Made by a program: the position numbers and the translations under genes
The notes under the pieces: model-generated
Told to the model about the DNA's origin: nothing
Databases searched by the model: none
The model's input: only the letters and a program-made list of their open reading frames with translations
Shown here: piece by piece, positions 17,933 through 26,604 of the stretch
Position numbering within the stretch: position 1 is the stretch's first letter
Layout: every line of letters starts with the position of its first letter
From: SAR324 cluster bacterium
Lineage (GTDB): Bacteria > SAR324 > NAC60-12
DNA: 47,566 nucleotides
Direction: 5' to 3'
NCBI GenBank assembly: GCA_015232315.1
Contig: JADFZZ010000038.1
Coordinates: forward strand, 1 to 47,566

Positions 17933-19723
17933 ATGCCAGCCTCCTTACTCGTCAGTGCGCAATCCATTTCAAAATCTTTTGGTGTCCATTCATTGTTCTC
18001 CGACATTTCCCTCAGTTTTTTTGAGGAAGAACGCCTTGGTTTGATAGGTCCGAATGGCGCGGGAAAATCTACTTTGCTTAAAATCATGGCTGGTCTGGAA
18101 ACTCCGGATTCAGGGTCGGTTTCATTGAAACGGGGAACACATCTGGTTTATCTGGCCCAGAAAGATCAGCTTGATGCTGAAAAAACCGTCGAACAAACGT
18201 TGCTGGATTCCATGCCGGCTGAACTTGGCGATGCCGAGCATTTCAGCCGTATCCGTGAAGTGACCCGGTTGATGGCGTTTGAGAAACTGGACCAAAAAGT
18301 GGGAACTCTGTCTGGAGGGTGGCGCAAGCGCCTTTCGATTGTCCAGGCCCTGATTCAAAAGCCGGATATTCTACTGATGGATGAACCCACCAACCATCTG
18401 GATCTACAGGGGATTCTGCAACTGGAAAGCCTGTTGAAGCAGGCACCTTTCGCCTTTGTGCTGGTCAGTCATGACCGTTATTTCCTGGAAAACACCACCA
18501 ACCGTACCGTGGAACTCAATCGACAATTCCCTGGAGGATTTCTCAAAATTGATGGAAATTACAGCGAGTTTTTGCAAAATAAAGAGGACTTCCTCGCCGG
18601 ACAACTGCAACAGGAATCGGTGCTGGCCAACAAGGTTCGACGTGAAATTGAATGGCTCCGCAGAGGCCCCAAAGCACGATCCACCAAAGCCCAATACCGG
18701 ATTGACAGCGCGTATCAGTTACAAAATGAACTGGGCGAGGTCAAGGCCCGCAATGCCCAGAATAAATCCGCGCAGATTGATTTTGAAGCGACTCACCGCA
18801 AAACCAGACTATTGGTGGAAGCCACTGATCTTAAAATCGCACGGAGTGAAACAACATTGTGCGAACATCTGAATCTGCAACTCTCTCCAGGTAAATGTCT
18901 TGGAATTCTGGGACAGAATGGTAGCGGGAAAAGTTCACTGATTCATGCTCTGACCGGAGATTTAAAACCTGAACATGGAACCATCACCCGAGCCGAGGGC
19001 ATCAGGATGGTGATTTTTGATCAGAAACGGGAACAACTCAATTATAACCAGACCCTGCGGCAAGCCCTTTCTCCAGCCGGAGACAGTGTCGTATTTCGGG
19101 ATCGGTCCATCCATGTCGCATCCTGGGCAAAGCGTTTCCTGTTTTCCAGTGACCAGTTGGGCATGCCGGTAGCGGATCTTTCAGGAGGTGAGCAGGCACG
19201 GATCCTGATCGCCAATCTGATGCTGAAACCCGCTGATGTGCTGTTGCTGGACGAACCCACCAATGATCTGGATATTCCAACGCTGGAAGTTCTCGAAGAA
19301 AGTCTTGGCGAATTTCCCGGGGCCCTCGTGCTGATCACCCATGACAGGTTTCTCATCGACCGCCTCAGCGATCAACTGCTCTATCTGGATGGAAACGGAC
19401 ATGCGGAATATTTTGCGGATTATGACCAGTGGCTCCAGTCCTGGAACCGGCAACAGTCGCTTCAGAAAAACGCGGGGAAAGATCCACAAAAGAAACAGAC
19501 CAAAAAACTGACGTTTGAAGAACAGAAGGAATTGGGAAGGATTGATAAAAAAATTGAAAAAGCCGAAGAAGCCGTGGCCGTGCTCCAACAGAAAATGCAC
19601 GAATCTGAAATCACCAGCAATGTCCAGAAACTTTCCGAACTCTACGCCCAGCTTCAGGAGGCGGAAGACAAGGTTGCCCAACTTTATCAACGATGGGAAG
19701 AACTGGAAGCACTCAGCCAATGA
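17933..19723 (+). CDS. uup: ABC-F family ATPase, Uup-like
   Basis: The 596-residue soluble protein has two ABC cassettes and no membrane helices. The first has Walker A GPNGAGKST, signature LSGGWRKRL and Walker B DEPTNHLDL. The second has GQNGSGKSS, LSGGEQARI and DEPTNDLDI. A linker of the ABC-F type separates them, and the C-terminus (about 525-596) is a charged coiled coil like the Uup C-terminal domain, which binds DNA or ribosomes in the family. ABC-F proteins act on ribosomes; Uup is also tied to precise transposon excision and replication. The C-terminal coiled coil favours Uup over EttA or YheS. It stands alone, 62 bases after the hybrid kinase. Confidence 0.88.
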   Translation: MPASLLVSAQSISKSFGVHSLFSDISLSFFEEERLGLIGPNGAGKSTLLKIMAGLETPDSGSVSLKRGTHLVYLAQKDQLDAEKTVEQTLLDSMPAELGDAEHFSRIREVTRLMAFEKLDQKVGTLSGGWRKRLSIVQALIQKPDILLMDEPTNHLDLQGILQLESLLKQAPFAFVLVSHDRYFLENTTNRTVELNRQFPGGFLKIDGNYSEFLQNKEDFLAGQLQQESVLANKVRREIEWLRRGPKARSTKAQYRIDSAYQLQNELGEVKARNAQNKSAQIDFEATHRKTRLLVEATDLKIARSETTLCEHLNLQLSPGKCLGILGQNGSGKSSLIHALTGDLKPEHGTITRAEGIRMVIFDQKREQLNYNQTLRQALSPAGDSVVFRDRSIHVASWAKRFLFSSDQLGMPVADLSGGEQARILIANLMLKPADVLLLDEPTNDLDIPTLEVLEESLGEFPGALVLITHDRFLIDRLSDQLLYLDGNGHAEYFADYDQWLQSWNRQQSLQKNAGKDPQKKQTKKLTFEEQKELGRIDKKIEKAEEAVAVLQQKMHESEITSNVQKLSELYAQLQEAEDKVAQLYQRWEELEALSQ

Positions 19724-19909
19724 ACATCTGGCTATGAAGTACACGAAGAACACAAAGTAAAAAAGGGAATATGCACCAGTAAACTTGAAAATCATGGTTT
19801 TACTGAGGACTTCATTTATATAAAAACCTTTTTATTCGTGTTCTTAGCGTTCTTAGCGGCTCATTTTCAAAAGCCGTGAAGTTCCCTTTCACTCTGCTCA
19901 GGAGGCCTC

Positions 19910-21676
19910 ATGCTCAAACCCGGAGTCCGCAACATCGCTTACGGTGCGTCTGACTTTGAACGCATCCGTACAGAAAACCGCTATTATGTGGATAAAACCC
20001 GTTTCATTCCGATGCTGGAAGAAAATTACTACCAGTTTTTGATCCGCCCGCGGCGGTTCGGGAAGTCGCTGTGGGTGTCCATTCTGGAGACGTATTACGA
20101 CATCACCAAAAAAGACCGGTTCGAGAATTTTTTCAAGGGACTCTGGATCGGGGATCATCCCACGGAGGAACGGAATTCCTATCTGGTGCTGGCGCTCAAT
20201 TTTTCAGGTGTGAGTTCGGATATCCGGGAAGTTCGTACCAGTTTTGAAGCGTATTGCCACATCAGGATTAGGGGCTTTTTGTATCGGTACCGTCAGTTTT
20301 TTACAGAACAGGAAATCCAGAAATGGAACAATCCCGCTTTGCCGGTGGCGACCTTGCTGTCCGACCTGTTTGAGACCTGCCTGCAACGTGAGTTGCCGTT
20401 GTATCTCCTCATTGATGAGTATGACAATTTCGCCAACACCATTCTTTCGACCGCGGGAACCGAAGCCTATCATGACCTGACGCACGGCGAGGGTTTTTTC
20501 CGGAATTTCTTCACGGTGCTCAAGGAAGGCACGAGTCACAGTGGTTCGGGGCTGAAGCGGCTGTTCATCACCGGGGTCTCGCCCGTGACAATGGATGATG
20601 TGACCAGCGGTTTCAACATCGGCAGTAACCTCAGTCTGTCGCCGTCCCTCAACGCAATGGTGGGATTCACCCGTGAAGAAGTTCTGGAGATGCTGGACTA
20701 TTACCAGCGCGAAGGCGCATTTGTTCAGGACAGGGACGAAACCATGGACATTTTTGATGAATGGTATGACGGCTACCAGTTCGCGCCGGGACAGCGTGAC
20801 AGTCTGTATAACACGGACATGGTCGTGTATTATATGCGGGATTGTATCCAGACCGGTCAACCGCCGTATGAACTGCTGGATCAGAACATCCGTATCGACT
20901 ATGGCAAACTGCGGCATCTACTGCTGGTGAGCCGTCAGCTCAACGGCAATTTCGATCTGCTCAAAAATATCATGGATACCGGACAGGCGCTGAGTCCGAT
21001 CCACACGAGTTTTCCGTTGGAGCACCTGACGATCCCTGACAACTTCATGTCCCTGCTGTATTTTTTCGGCCTGCTGACCATTGAGGCCGAGGAGATGGGA
21101 GATTTCCACCTGAAAATTCCCAACCGGACCATCGGGCTACTGATGTATGAATATCTGCGGGAAGCGTGGCGGGATGTGGGAACGTTTCGGGTGGAACTGT
21201 GGAAACTGCGGAGCCTGGTTCGGGACATGGCCTGGAAAGGCGACTGGGAACCGTTCTTTGATTTTCTGGCCGGGGCGGTGGCGGCGCAAACCAGTATTCG
21301 GGACTACATGAAAGGCGAAAAAGTGATTCAGGGTTTTTTGCTGGCCTATCTGCATCTGAATGATTTTCTGCTGAGTCACAGCGAACGGGAACTGGGCAAA
21401 GGCTACGCGGATCTGTTTCTGGAACCGTTTCTGCTCAAATACCCCGAAATGTCGTGGGGCTATCTCATCGAATTGAAATATATCAAACGCGACGAACTCA
21501 CCGACACCCGGCTTGAGCAGGAAATCACGAAAGCCCAAACCCAGTTGCGGCAATATCTGGCGGATGACCGACTCAAACAATACCCCGCTCATGTGACCTT
21601 CACCGGCATCATCCTGGTCTATCACGGCTGGGAACTGGTGTATCGGGGAGCGGTCCAGTCAATGTCATCAACTTAA
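19910..21676 (+). CDS. AAA-ATPase_like / PD-(D/E)XK nuclease family protein
   Basis: The 588-residue protein has the N-terminal AAA-ATPase_like domain (Walker-A-like RPRRFGKS at 46-53, Walker B LLIDEYDN at 166-173, sensor-like FITGVSPVTMDDVTSGFN). Its C-terminal PD-(D/E)XK domain (PDDEXK_9 type) has an acidic residue near YADLF and E521-L-K523 in LIELKY. The family is widespread and expanded in many genomes but its function is unknown; a nuclease role is inferred from the fold. AGGAGG precedes the ATG by 4 bases. The last residues (SMSST) and the stop come from a MITE inserted at 21660; the domain itself seems complete. A truncated paralogue faces it. Confidence 0.85.
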   Translation: MLKPGVRNIAYGASDFERIRTENRYYVDKTRFIPMLEENYYQFLIRPRRFGKSLWVSILETYYDITKKDRFENFFKGLWIGDHPTEERNSYLVLALNFSGVSSDIREVRTSFEAYCHIRIRGFLYRYRQFFTEQEIQKWNNPALPVATLLSDLFETCLQRELPLYLLIDEYDNFANTILSTAGTEAYHDLTHGEGFFRNFFTVLKEGTSHSGSGLKRLFITGVSPVTMDDVTSGFNIGSNLSLSPSLNAMVGFTREEVLEMLDYYQREGAFVQDRDETMDIFDEWYDGYQFAPGQRDSLYNTDMVVYYMRDCIQTGQPPYELLDQNIRIDYGKLRHLLLVSRQLNGNFDLLKNIMDTGQALSPIHTSFPLEHLTIPDNFMSLLYFFGLLTIEAEEMGDFHLKIPNRTIGLLMYEYLREAWRDVGTFRVELWKLRSLVRDMAWKGDWEPFFDFLAGAVAAQTSIRDYMKGEKVIQGFLLAYLHLNDFLLSHSERELGKGYADLFLEPFLLKYPEMSWGYLIELKYIKRDELTDTRLEQEITKAQTQLRQYLADDRLKQYPAHVTFTGIILVYHGWELVYRGAVQSMSST

Positions 21677-21903
21677 GCTCCCTCGCCCTGGAAGGGAGAG
21701 GGTTGGGGCAATGTCATCAACTTAAGCTCCCTCACCCTGGAAGGGAGAGGGTTGGGGCAATGTCATCAACTTAAGCTCCCTCGCCCTGGAAGGGAGAGGG
21801 TTGGGGTGAGGGTGAAACCTGGCAGAATCGCTCCCTTTTCCCCCTCACCTAACCTCTCCCCAAAGGGGCGAGGGACTGGTTTTTTCTTAAGTTGACGACA
21901 TTG
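21660..21903. mobile_element. MITE copy b with tandem triplication (244 bp)
   Basis: The ends match the MITE family (CAATGTCATCAACTTAAG and CTTAAGTTGACGACATTG). The left end plus an adjacent CTCCCTC...GGTTGGGG segment occurs three times in tandem (from 21660, 21711 and 21762; about 51 bp each). The interior differs from copies a, c and d. A perfect 10-bp direct repeat GCGGTCCAGT flanks the element (21650-21659 and 21904-21913), which is a target-site duplication. It supplies the 3' ends of both flanking ORFs. Confidence 0.85.
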
Positions 21904-23163
21904 GCGGTCCAGTCGGTCCGGAGAATGGTTCGGGTTTCCACCCCCGGAACGTTCCTCCAACACCTCGGCAAAAAATTGCCAGTACAGACCTTCCATCACA
22001 TAGTTGGGAATTTTGAATCGCAGACGGTTGCCCATGTCCTGATCGATGCTGATGAGTCCGAGATAAAACAGCAGGCTGATGAAATCCTGGGTGGTGAAGC
22101 GTTTGTCAAAACTGAACTGGGAAGTCAAAGAGGAATACAGACAGCCTTCCCGCATGAGCTGATCCAGCACCTCATGATTCCGCTGTCGGTCGCGTAAATC
22201 AAACAGTCTCCGGATCTTGCCGTAGTCACTGGCGATGTTGACGTCCAGCATCTCACGGGGATATTTGAGTTCGTGGGAATATTCATTGGCGAAATACAGC
22301 ACCATGTCCGGATTGTAGAACCGGGGGCAGTCGGGTTCAAAGCGATAACCGTTATACCACTTGCGGGCATCGGCCATAACCGCCTCAATCCGGTCTTCCG
22401 TACAACCAACTCCCTGGAAAATCTCACGGGTTTCCTCTTCGGTAAAACCCATCATCGGATGGAAAATTTTGCTCAGACTCAGATGTTTGGCAATGTTGAA
22501 TCCACTGGTCAGGCTGTCGAGAGTGACAGGGGAAACACCGGTGATGAACATCCGGTCGATAATTCCCCGGCCCGTGGCTTCCTTGATCGCCTCGTAAAAT
22601 TTGCGCACAAATCCGTTTCCGCTCACCATGTCGGAAAAATGATCGAACTGGAAGCCCAGGATCTCATTGGCGAAATGGTCATATTCGTCAATCAGCAGAT
22701 AGATCTTTTTGTCCTTATGCTGATCCAGAAACTGCTTCAGCAGTTGGGACGCCTCCAGATTGTCCGCGAAATCAAGCGGAGTCAGGCCATAGTCCTGCTC
22801 AAAATTCCGGAGTCCGCTCAGAACATTGAAGGCAAAACCCTGACGTGTGCTTTCCGGTGTGTCGGTGTGAATCCCGCTGAACTCAAACCTCAGGACATGG
22901 TAAGTTCCGGCTAGGGGTGTGGGCTGTTGCCCGATCCGGTATTTGCCGAACAATTCCCCGAACCGATGTTTGTGTTCCAGGCCGTAATAGTGATGCAGAA
23001 TCGAAATCCACAGGCTCTTGCCAAAGCGTCGGGGACGCAGAAACACCAGATAGGCTTCCGGGAGATTTTCCAGTTTTTCCAGAAACGGAGTGCGGTCGAT
23101 GAAATGATAATTTTCGTTCACCAGTTTGGGAAAATGGCTGATACCATAGGGAAGTCGGAGCAT
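21766..23163 (-). pseudogene. truncated AAA-ATPase_like paralogue lacking the nuclease domain
   Basis: The frame encodes 465 residues. The first about 400 match the AAA-ATPase_like domain (RPRRFGKS at 43-50, LLIDEYDH at about 155, FITGVSPVTLDSLTSGFN). The order of motifs matches the gene at 19910. After FFAEVLEERSGGG the sequence leaves the family: the PD-(D/E)XK domain (about 170 residues in the partner) is missing, and the remaining about 55 residues are encoded by the MITE. The break lies near 21940, inside the junction with the convergent gene, so a rearrangement removed the 3' part before the MITE came in. An ATPase-only product could still be made. Confidence 0.75.
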
Positions 23164-23194
23164 TCTGCCTTTCAGAAGAAAATCAGGAGCAAGC

Positions 23195-23350
23195 CAATGT
23201 CATCAACTTAATCATTCTGAATGATGCTGAGTATTAATTCCCCCTTGGTTTAAGGGGGATAGGGGGATGTGATTCTGCGTGTTAAATCCCCCATGCCCCC
23301 TTTGTAAAGGGGGATTATCCAGCGAAGAATTTCTTAAGTTGACGACATTG
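23195..23350. mobile_element. MITE copy c (156 bp)
   Basis: The ends are of the family type, and the interior closely matches copies a and d. It is flanked by GGAGCAAGC (23186-23194) and GGAGCAAAC (23351-23359), a 9-bp target duplication with one change. It lies just upstream of the start of the minus-strand ATPase gene. Confidence 0.85.
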
Positions 23351-23724
23351 GGAGCAAACCCACCACGAGGTGGAAATAACGTGAGCGGGAATTTTGAAGC
23401 AACAGGACCTCCCACCCTGATTTATTCTGACAAGGACGCGCTACTTGAGCAAGCGATTTTTATGCTCGCGTTTTATTCAAAAAGGGACTTTCCGAATCCT
23501 TTCATAAAGAGAAGTGAATATGGATTCCCATGGAATTTCCGTCTGTCCGACCCTCACCGGATTCAAATCCACATACGCCATGCAGGTTATAACTCACCTT
23601 CATTTTATTCCTTGACAGGCCTCAATCCGTTTGTCACAAACCAGACATGGCGGGAATGATGTCAATTTCCGGTCATCTCATTAGTCCATATTTAGTGGGG
23701 CAGATAAGTCCGGAACCAATTATT

Positions 23725-23790
23725 GCCACAGAGCCACAAAGACACAGAGAATTTTTTAAAACATACTCTGTGACACTGTGACACTGTGGC
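23725..23790. repeat. imperfect inverted repeat
   Basis: GCCACAGAG at the left end pairs with CACTGTGGC at the right, with further ACAGAG/CTCTGT pairing inside. It would form a long hairpin in RNA. It has no T-run, so it is probably an interspersed repeat rather than a terminator. Confidence 0.5.
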
Positions 23791-23864
23791 TAAATTCTTT
23801 TGCCATTTTGCGCAGAATTTAACTTCCAAGATTCTAACCAGAATGGAAAACAATGGGGGAATCC

Positions 23865-25517
23865 ATGAAAAAAGCGATCCGTTTACAAATGGTCATGATG
23901 GGGTGTATCGTTTCACTGTTGAGTGGCTGTGCCGAAGAAGAAAAAGCGACGGCCAGCATAAAAGTGGACCAGACACAGGTAGTTTCAGGAGAATCTCTGA
24001 TCTTTGACGCACAAGACGCGATTTTTGATGAGATCGAATGGTATCAGGATGACCAGAAGATTCCAGATTGTCAGAACAGCGATCAATGCCAGATCACGTT
24101 CTACTACGACCAACTCACCGCCACAGAGGAAACCTCCTCCAACGGTCTGCAAAAACAGTCCAGTGTGAAAATCAAGGTCAAGAAGGCCAAAGCATCCGGG
24201 GATATTCCGCTATTAGGCGATTTGATGAATCCTTCACAAGATTCCTCGGATGAGGGCACCTTGACCCTCCTCGTCTCACCGGCAGAGGAATTATCCACGA
24301 CCGTGGCAACGGACGAGACCACCAACAGTTCCGACAGTTCAAGTTCCAGCACGACAACCACCACGACAGCGGACACCACTACTTCTTCGTCAACCACGAC
24401 AGCGGACACCACCGTTCCATCCAGTCAATCTGTTTCGATCAACAATGGAGCCTCATCAACGACGAACACCGCCGTTACCTTGACGTTGTCAGCGAAAGAT
24501 AATGTGGGAGTGACAGGCTATTATGCTTCGGAAAGTTCAACTCCCACCCCATCCCAGTCTGTGGCAGGGTGGACTGCGGTGACCGCGACCGCCAATTATT
24601 CGGCTACAGTGAATTTTACGCTGAGCAGTGCCAGTGGCGTGGGAAGTTATACCCGCACAGTGTATGTGTGGTTCAAGGATGCGGCGGGAAATGTATCAAC
24701 CTCAGCCAGTGCCACCATTCAACTGGTCATCGCGGAGACCACCGTTCCTGCCAGTCCCGCTATTGTCCTCAACAAGGTCGGTACAGGTTCCGGAGCCTAT
24801 GGCACATCGTTCAGCACAATAGCTCTTTCTTTGTCTGCTACGGACAATGTGGGTGTCACCGCCTGGTACGCTTCAGAAACAGCGACAACCCCGGCGGCGA
24901 CAGACGGGGCGTGGACCAGTGTGACGGCGGCAACCAGTTATTCCGGAACCGGCGGTTTTGTGCTGAGTGCAGGCAATGCCACCAAAACCGTTTATGCCTA
25001 GTTCAAGGACGCGGCGGGAAATATTTCTGCGTCAGCGAATGACACCATCGTGTATCAGACGGTCTCAGCGTTGACACTACCTGATACCGGACAAACGACT
25101 TCATACACCAGCACTTTCGGTGAAGACCATGATTACACACTCCGTGCACCGTCTTACACCAACAATGGCAGTACGATCACGGACAATATCACCGGACTGG
25201 TGTGGCAGAAGGAAGATGACAACAATATCTACCCCTGGGGCGGCGCGGTAACGTATTGTGATAATCTGACGCTGGGCAGTCAATCGGACTGGCGCTTGCC
25301 CACCCGCCGGGAACTGATGAGCATCGTGGATTATGGAGTGTTCAATCCAGGCATCAACAGTACGTATTTCCCGAACACGAATTCCTCGTCGTATTGGTCT
25401 TCGTCGTCGAACGCCAACAATTCGAGCGAAGCATGGCGCGTATACTTCGACTTCGGCAACGTGAGCTCCACCCTTAAGTTCTTTAGCTACAATGTCCGGT
25501 GCGTTCGTGGAGGGTGA
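23865..25517 (+). pseudogene. lipoprotein with Ig-like repeats and a DUF1566 (Lcl_C) domain, split by an amber codon
   Basis: ATG 23865 follows GGGGGA. The leader ends LLSGC, a lipobox. The mature part has a beta-rich N-domain, a Ser/Thr linker (about 145-185) and two Ig-like repeats of about 85 residues, each with DNVGVT and a terminal FKDAAGN(V/I)S. TAG at 24999-25001 stands where the first repeat has TGG (VYVWFKDAAGN against VYA-stop-FKDAAGN). The frame then continues without shift to TGA 25515-25517, encoding a DUF1566 domain (GLVWQKEDD, DWRLPTRREL, YWSSSS, NVRCVRGG). One G-to-A change explains the break, so this is one gene of 550 codons. An internal ATG at 25050 might allow a secreted-signal-less C-terminal product. 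The last 66 bases look like a hypervariable segment. Confidence 0.85.
25443..25508 (+). other. candidate DGR variable region, copy A
   Basis: Aligned with 26417-26482 without gaps, these 22 codons keep all 22 third bases while 12 codons differ at the first and/or second base (for example TAC/CTC, GAC/ATC, TTC/GGC, AAC/TCC, TTT/GGT). Every changed codon ends in C or T. This fits mutagenesis of AAC and AAT codons of a template. Confidence 0.7.
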
Positions 25518-25536
25518 GACGGTGATTTGGTAATTT

Positions 25537-25554
25537 GGTGATTTGTTCCACAGG
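25537..25554 (+). other. conserved block downstream of variable region A
   Basis: GGTGATTTGTTCCACAGG begins 20 bases after the stop codon and recurs at 26514, also 20 bases after its stop. A second shared block, GAGACAGGG followed by a CGCC...GTCAGG motif, starts 64 bases further on (25601). These may be retrohoming signals or simply duplicated flank. Confidence 0.45.
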
Positions 25555-25648
25555 CAGTGGAGTGGCGGGAACAAGGTTTGAGGAGTAGTCTCGTTGTTAT
25601 GAGACAGGGGAATCCCGCCGTCAGGCTGGCTTTATTTTTTTGTCAGCG

Positions 25649-25812
25649 GAACGCCGGTAGCGTCGGGTTACGTCCCGACGTTTTGTGGAATGATCCCATG
25701 CCAGAGCGAACGCCGGTAGCGTCGGGTTACGTCCCGACGTTTTGTGGAATGATCTCCTGCCAGAGCGAACGCCGGTAGCGTCGGGTTACGTCCCGACGTT
25801 TTGTGGAATGGC
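25649..25812. repeat. tandem 59-bp repeats with hairpin
   Basis: Three direct copies start at 25649, 25708 and 25767; the third is incomplete. Each carries CGTCGGG, a 6-base loop and CCCGACG, a perfect 7-bp stem. An inverted relative of the GGTAGC...GGGTTACGTCCC motif follows at about 25811-25840. No coding role is seen. Confidence 0.85.
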
Positions 25813-25863
25813 AGTGGGACGTAACCCACTGCTACCGTTTTCGTTCTGACTGATTCATGTTAC

Positions 25864-25908
25864 GTGTACAATACCAACTATGTGCGGTGCGTTGGTGGAG
25901 GAAAGTGA
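25864..25908 (+). pseudogene. tail fragment of a third DUF1566 gene
   Basis: The frame reads VYNTNYVRCVGGGK and stops at TGA 25906-25908, matching the last residues of the two DUF1566 domains. The last variable-type codons are AAT ACC AAC TAT, again varying at bases 1 and 2 only relative to the other two copies. Everything upstream is lost and replaced by the tandem repeats. Confidence 0.6.
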
Positions 25909-26051
25909 TCCGGCTGGAACTCTATAAACAGAAAGCCCACCAGCAAGGGCTGAATTATATCGTCGTAGCGAAAGACGGTTATTATCTGAAGAATCTGAAA
26001 AAACGAACGGTCACGGAAATAGTCACCTTTATCACAACGGAGAAGCTATGA
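25905..26051 (+). CDS. small protein upstream of the DUF1566 gene
   Basis: GTG 25905 overlaps the stop of the DUF1566 tail fragment, and the stop TGA overlaps the ATG of the next gene (ATGA at 26048-26051). The 48-residue product is basic, with LNYIVVAKDGYYLKNLKK. No family is recognised. The overlaps suggest translational coupling in a small operon. The start is uncertain, as an in-frame ATG lies at 25857. Confidence 0.45.
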   Translation: MIRLELYKQKAHQQGLNYIVVAKDGYYLKNLKKRTVTEIVTFITTEKL

Positions 26052-26494
26052 AAGCAATCATTCAAGGACTCATGTTATGCGGATGGATCTTCATTCAGGG
26101 CTGGAATGTTCACGCCGCCATCCCCTACACGGACAACGGGAACGGCACGGTGACTGACAGTTGGACTCAACTGGTGTGGCAAAAGGAAGATGATGACACC
26201 ACCCGCACGTGGGAACAGGCGTTGACCTATTGTGAAGCACTGGTGCTGGGCGGACAGAACGACTGGCGCCTGCCCAACATCCGTGAACTGGAATCCCTTG
26301 TGGATGCCGCCACCTATTCCCCGGCAATCAACAGCACGTATTTCCCGAATACGAATTCCTCGAACTATTGGTCTTCGTCGTCGAATGCCAACTATTCGAG
26401 TGACGCGTGGATGGTGCTCTTCATCGGCGGCTCCGTGGGCTACGGCAATAAGTCCGGTACCTACTATGTCCGGTGCGTTCGTGGAGGATCGTGA
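26048..26494 (+). CDS. secreted DUF1566 (Lcl C-terminal) domain protein
   Basis: The 148-residue product has a signal peptide (about 1-23, cleavage likely after VHA) and one DUF1566 domain: GNGTVTDSWTQLVWQKEDD, DWRLPNIRELESLVD, FPNTNSSNYWSSSSNANYSS and a C-terminal YYVRCVRGGS. The domain is C-type-lectin-like and is found in surface and ligand-binding proteins, some of them targets of diversity-generating retroelements. The two paralogues share almost identical sequence around FPNTNSS and YWSSSSNAN but differ strongly in the following segment (25443-25508 against 26417-26482). It overlaps the small gene before it. The likely role is binding at the cell surface or outside. Confidence 0.85.
   Translation: MKAIIQGLMLCGWIFIQGWNVHAAIPYTDNGNGTVTDSWTQLVWQKEDDDTTRTWEQALTYCEALVLGGQNDWRLPNIRELESLVDAATYSPAINSTYFPNTNSSNYWSSSSNANYSSDAWMVLFIGGSVGYGNKSGTYYVRCVRGGS
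26417..26482 (+). other. candidate DGR variable region, copy B
   Basis: This is the partner of 25443-25508. Outside it, the 13 preceding codon pairs show ordinary third-base changes (AAC/AAT, AGC/AGT, GCA/GCG, GTA/GTG); inside it none occur. The encoded residues lie where the ligand surface of C-type-lectin-fold DGR proteins sits. Confidence 0.7.
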
Positions 26495-26513
26495 GTCGGT
26501 GCTTTGGTGCTTG

Positions 26514-26531
26514 GGTGATTTGTTCCACAGG
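26514..26531 (+). other. conserved block downstream of variable region B
   Basis: Identical to 25537-25554 and at the same distance (20 bases) from the stop codon. The second shared block starts at 26577 and runs into the hairpin at 26587. Confidence 0.45.
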
Positions 26532-26586
26532 TCGAGGATGTGGGTTGTCGTGAGTGCGGGAGAGGGTCGGAATTCAGAGACAGGGA

Positions 26587-26604
26587 ACCGCCCGTCAGGG
26601 CGGT
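26587..26604. other. 7-bp stem, 4-base loop hairpin
   Basis: ACCGCCC, loop GTCA, GGGCGGT. It lies 93 bases after the DUF1566 stop and has no T-run. DGR targets often carry a GC-rich short hairpin downstream of the variable region; a plain transcription-end hairpin is the alternative. The loop does not fit the GRNA pattern reported for phage DGR hairpins. Confidence 0.4.

Larger units (their letters stand above)
23164..23864. other. gene-poor region with MITE and inverted repeat
   Basis: The 5' part is upstream of the minus-strand ATPase gene. MITE copy c lies at 23195-23350. An open frame in 23360-23659 shows no recognised family and begins in the MITE. At 23725-23790 a long imperfect inverted repeat pairs GCCACAGAGCCAC with its complement near GACACTGTGGC. 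Such ACAGAG/CTCTGT repeats are scattered in many bacterial genomes. Confidence 0.5.

Noticed and set aside
19530-19730. Reverse transcriptase or Avd accessory gene for the DGR, sought across the window
   Set aside because: No frame shows RT motifs such as YxDD, and no small helical Avd-like gene is recognisable; the only candidates were coiled-coil parts of other proteins, such as the Uup tail here.
21892-22197. Plus-strand ORF after the MITE
   Set aside because: It is antisense to the truncated ATPase gene and only shows that the plus-strand gene lost its own stop by rearrangement.
23279-23659. 126-residue ORF
   Set aside because: It starts in MITE copy c, has no ribosome binding site and no recognisable domain.
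25649-25812. CRISPR array
   Set aside because: Three 59-bp units are nearly identical throughout, with no unique spacers, and no cas genes are nearby.
26587-26604. Rho-independent terminator
   Set aside because: A GC-rich stem is present but no T-run follows; it is reported as a plain hairpin.
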